Shown piece after piece: positions 62,388 to 64,000 of a DNA stretch of 64,000 nt (position 1 is its first letter; each line of letters starts with the position of its first letter). Source of the stretch: Streptomyces sp. CBMA291 (GTDB lineage Bacteria; Actinomycetota; Actinomycetes; Streptomycetales; Streptomycetaceae). The notes under the pieces are model-generated. The model did no database searches, had not been told where the DNA came from, and saw nothing but the letters and a program-made list of their open reading frames with translations. The stretch is taken from positions 1-64,000 of the forward strand of contig NZ_MSJP01000063.1 in assembly GCF_014596525.1 (NCBI RefSeq), written 5' to 3'. Made by a program: the position numbers and the translations under genes.

Positions 62388-63141
62388 CGCCGGAGACGCC
62401 CACCACCAGCCAGATGAATCCCACGCCCGTCACCGTGCACAGCAGGGTGGAGTGGGCGGGGTGGTCGTGGTGGGCCTCCGGCAGGATCTCGGCGGCGGCC
62501 AGATAGAGCAGGACGCCGCCGAAGAAGCCGAGATAGGCACCGAGCAGTTCCTCCGGAAGGGTGAACAGCAGGGTGGAGCCCGCTCCGACCAGGGGTGCCA
62601 GGGCGTCGACGAGGAGCATGCCGAGGGCCTTGCGGCGGTCGTTCCCGTAGAGGCTCGTGAGCGTGTACGTGTTGAAGCCGTCGGCGAAGTCGTGGGTGAC
62701 GACGGCGAGCGCGACGGTGGCGCCCATGCCGCCGCCGACCTGGAAGGCGGCGCCGAGGGCGATGCCGTCCATGAGGCTGTGGCCGACCATCGCGGCGGCG
62801 GCGGTGAGCCCGACCTGCGGGGCCCGCTCGCTCTTTCCGCGCGTGCCGCCGTGCTCCGTGCCCCAGTCGGCGCCGTGCGAGGCCCGGCGGACGGCGAGGA
62901 GGCGCTCCACGCCGTGGGCGAGCAGGAAGCCGCCGACGAAGAGCAGCAGGGCCTCGGGGACGCCGAAGACCTCGCTGCCCGCCGCGCCGAGCGCCTCGGG
63001 CAGCAGGTCGAGTCCGACGACGCCGAGCATGAGCCCGCCGGCCAGACCGAGGACGAGATGGCGCCGGTCGGTGACGCGCTGCGCGACCCAGCCGCCGAAG
63101 AGCGTCATGAGGAACGCGCCGAGCGCGACGACTACAGCCAT
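62383..63141 (-). CDS. ZIP family metal transporter
   Basis: A 252-residue membrane protein with eight predicted helices and the ZIP metal-site pattern MVGHSLMDGIALG (about 135-147) and VTHDFADGFNTYT (about 163-175). The loop between helices III and IV (about 90-120) contains H and D/E residues. ZIP proteins import Zn2+, Fe2+, Mn2+ or Co2+. Its place in the middle of cobalamin genes makes cobalt supply an attractive role, by context only. The ATG at 63141 is six bases from the start of the divergent CbiG/CobE frame. Confidence 0.85.
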   Translation of the reverse strand: MAVVVALGAFLMTLFGGWVAQRVTDRRHLVLGLAGGLMLGVVGLDLLPEALGAAGSEVFGVPEALLLFVGGFLLAHGVERLLAVRRASHGADWGTEHGGTRGKSERAPQVGLTAAAAMVGHSLMDGIALGAAFQVGGGMGATVALAVVTHDFADGFNTYTLTSLYGNDRRKALGMLLVDALAPLVGAGSTLLFTLPEELLGAYLGFFGGVLLYLAAAEILPEAHHDHPAHSTLLCTVTGVGFIWLVVGVSGG

Positions 63142-63147
63142 GGGACT

Positions 63148-64000
63148 TTGGTAGCGGATGGGACGCCGTGCGCGCACCTCGGTGTGGGGGCGCGGCCCGG
63201 GGTCCCGGCCGACGAGATTCTGGCCCTGGTCGGGGCGGTGCTGCGGGAGGCGGGGCTGAGGCGTACGGACGTGGCGTCGCTGGCCACGCTCGCCGCGCGG
63301 GCGGCCGAGCCCGGGATCACGGAGGCGGCACGGACGCTGGGCGTCCCGGTGCGGGGGTACACGGCCGGGGAGCTGGCGGCGGTACGGGTCCCGCACCCCT
63401 CGGCGCTGCCGCTGGCCGCGACGGGCACGGCGTCGGTGGCGGAGGCGGCGGCGCTGCTGGCGGCGGGGCGGTCGGGCCGGACGGGGCGGTCGGGCCGGGC
63501 GGGGCGGTCGGAGCGGGCGGGCCGGGCGGGGCTCCGTCCGGACACCGCGCCCGCTCCGGAGACCCCGCCTCGTCCGGACACCATGATCCGGCCAGGGGCC
63601 ACAACCGGAACGCGGGTGGCGGCTGGGGCGGATGGTTCGGCCGGTTCGGGCGGGGTGGAAGTGGGCTCCGGGACGGATGCGGATGCCGGGGCTGATGTGC
63701 AGGTCGGGGCGGGCATGGCGGCCGGGACGGTCGGCGTGGCCGGGGCCGTGGGGTCCGGTGGGGGTCCGGCGGGGGGCCGGTTGCTCGTGCCGAAGCGGAA
63801 GTCGCGGCGCGTAACGTGCGCTCTCGCCGCATTCATGCCGTTTCGTCCGAACGAAGATGCCCCAGGCGCACGGTTGTTGCCCCTGGCGCACGGGTACATC
63901 GCTGGCGAGCCTGGCTCACCCCCCTCCTTCCCCACCCCCCACGCGACGGCGGACATGGACCTGCACACGCACACCGACGCCCACGACCTGCGCCACCACG
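63148..64000 (+). CDS. CbiG/CobE-domain protein, open at the window edge (possible CobC fusion)
   Basis: The frame from TTG 63148 has no stop up to 64000 (at least 284 codons). Residues about 11-110 match the CobE/CbiG C-terminal domain: LGVGARPGVPADEILALVGAVL, ASLATLAARAAEPG, VPVRGYTAGELAAVRVPHPSAL and TGTASVAEAAALLAAG. The last strand of that domain (LLVPKRKSRRVTCALA) comes only after about 100 inserted Gly/Ala/Arg-rich residues (about 113-211). After it follow MPFRPNEDAPG, LLPLAHGYIAG and MDLHTHTDAHDLRHH, which resemble the start of CobC-type aminotransferases. ATGs at 63835 and 63955 are possible starts of a separate gene. The TTG start has no visible ribosome-binding site. Confidence 0.6.
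   Translation, partial: MVADGTPCAHLGVGARPGVPADEILALVGAVLREAGLRRTDVASLATLAARAAEPGITEAARTLGVPVRGYTAGELAAVRVPHPSALPLAATGTASVAEAAALLAAGRSGRTGRSGRAGRSERAGRAGLRPDTAPAPETPPRPDTMIRPGATTGTRVAAGADGSAGSGGVEVGSGTDADAGADVQVGAGMAAGTVGVAGAVGSGGGPAGGRLLVPKRKSRRVTCALAAFMPFRPNEDAPGARLLPLAHGYIAGEPGSPPSFPTPHATADMDLHTHTDAHDLRHH

Overview
The window is high-GC actinobacterial chromosome, almost certainly from a Streptomyces species. The evidence is the codon bias, the frequent GTG and TTG starts, a cysteine-free chaplin, a Streptomyces-type ribosomal RNA leader at the left edge, and a gene order that, from memory, resembles the S. coelicolor SCO1800 to SCO1860 core region (chpE, serB, fabG/fabI, tyrS, moaA, pit, cob genes). 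It is ordinary core chromosome. I see no insertion sequence, prophage, CRISPR array, tRNA gene or antibiotic cluster.

Layout. 1-374 is the minus-strand leader and promoter region of an rRNA operon whose 16S gene lies just outside the window. 0.4-7.4 kb carries a 3-methyladenine glycosylase, a Spo0M-like protein, a PEBP protein, an HNH nuclease, a TauE-type permease, an NfeD/SPFH membrane pair and an ABC ATPase. 7.5-11 kb holds a ChpE-like chaplin with a sigma-BldN-like promoter, a GAF sensor kinase/response regulator pair and a secreted lytic transglycosylase-like protein. 11-19.3 kb has an Rv1747-like FHA/ABC transporter, serB, a SixA phosphatase, two tiny membrane proteins, and a CynX-type exporter divergent from a GntR/FadR regulator with a perfect palindrome between them. 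19.4-25.7 kb has the fabG-fabI pair of fatty-acid synthesis, the tldD-pmbA protease pair with a duplicated junction, and tyrS.

25.9-41.4 kb contains small stress and zinc-binding proteins, moaA, the DUF485/actP acetate symporter pair, a secreted subtilisin, a CoA-transferase behind a 22-bp repeat array, a desaturase/lysoplasmalogenase pair, a VIT1 transporter, a DnaQ-BRCT exonuclease, SURF1, a GH15 enzyme and a non-canonical SDR. 41.4-44.9 kb is an Asp23/AmaP envelope-stress operon with a divergent Asp23-like partner. 45.2-53.1 kb has an enoyl-CoA hydratase, a small HTH protein, an ABC-F ATPase, a zinc metallopeptidase, a VOC protein, a helical hypothetical and an alpha/beta hydrolase that lacks its nucleophilic serine.

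53.7-64 kb is the most coherent region. A pit phosphate transporter sits behind a PHO box. It is followed by a cobalamin riboswitch and a tightly coupled run cobD-cobQ-chelatase(ChlID)-cobO-cobB, which covers corrin adenosylation, amidation and side-chain attachment. A ZIP metal transporter follows on the other strand, then an open frame that encodes a CbiG/CobE domain and runs to the window edge. No cobN-type chelatase subunit is present in the window.

Starts were chosen by Shine-Dalgarno position where one is visible. Long open frames antisense to real genes are common at this GC content and were left out.
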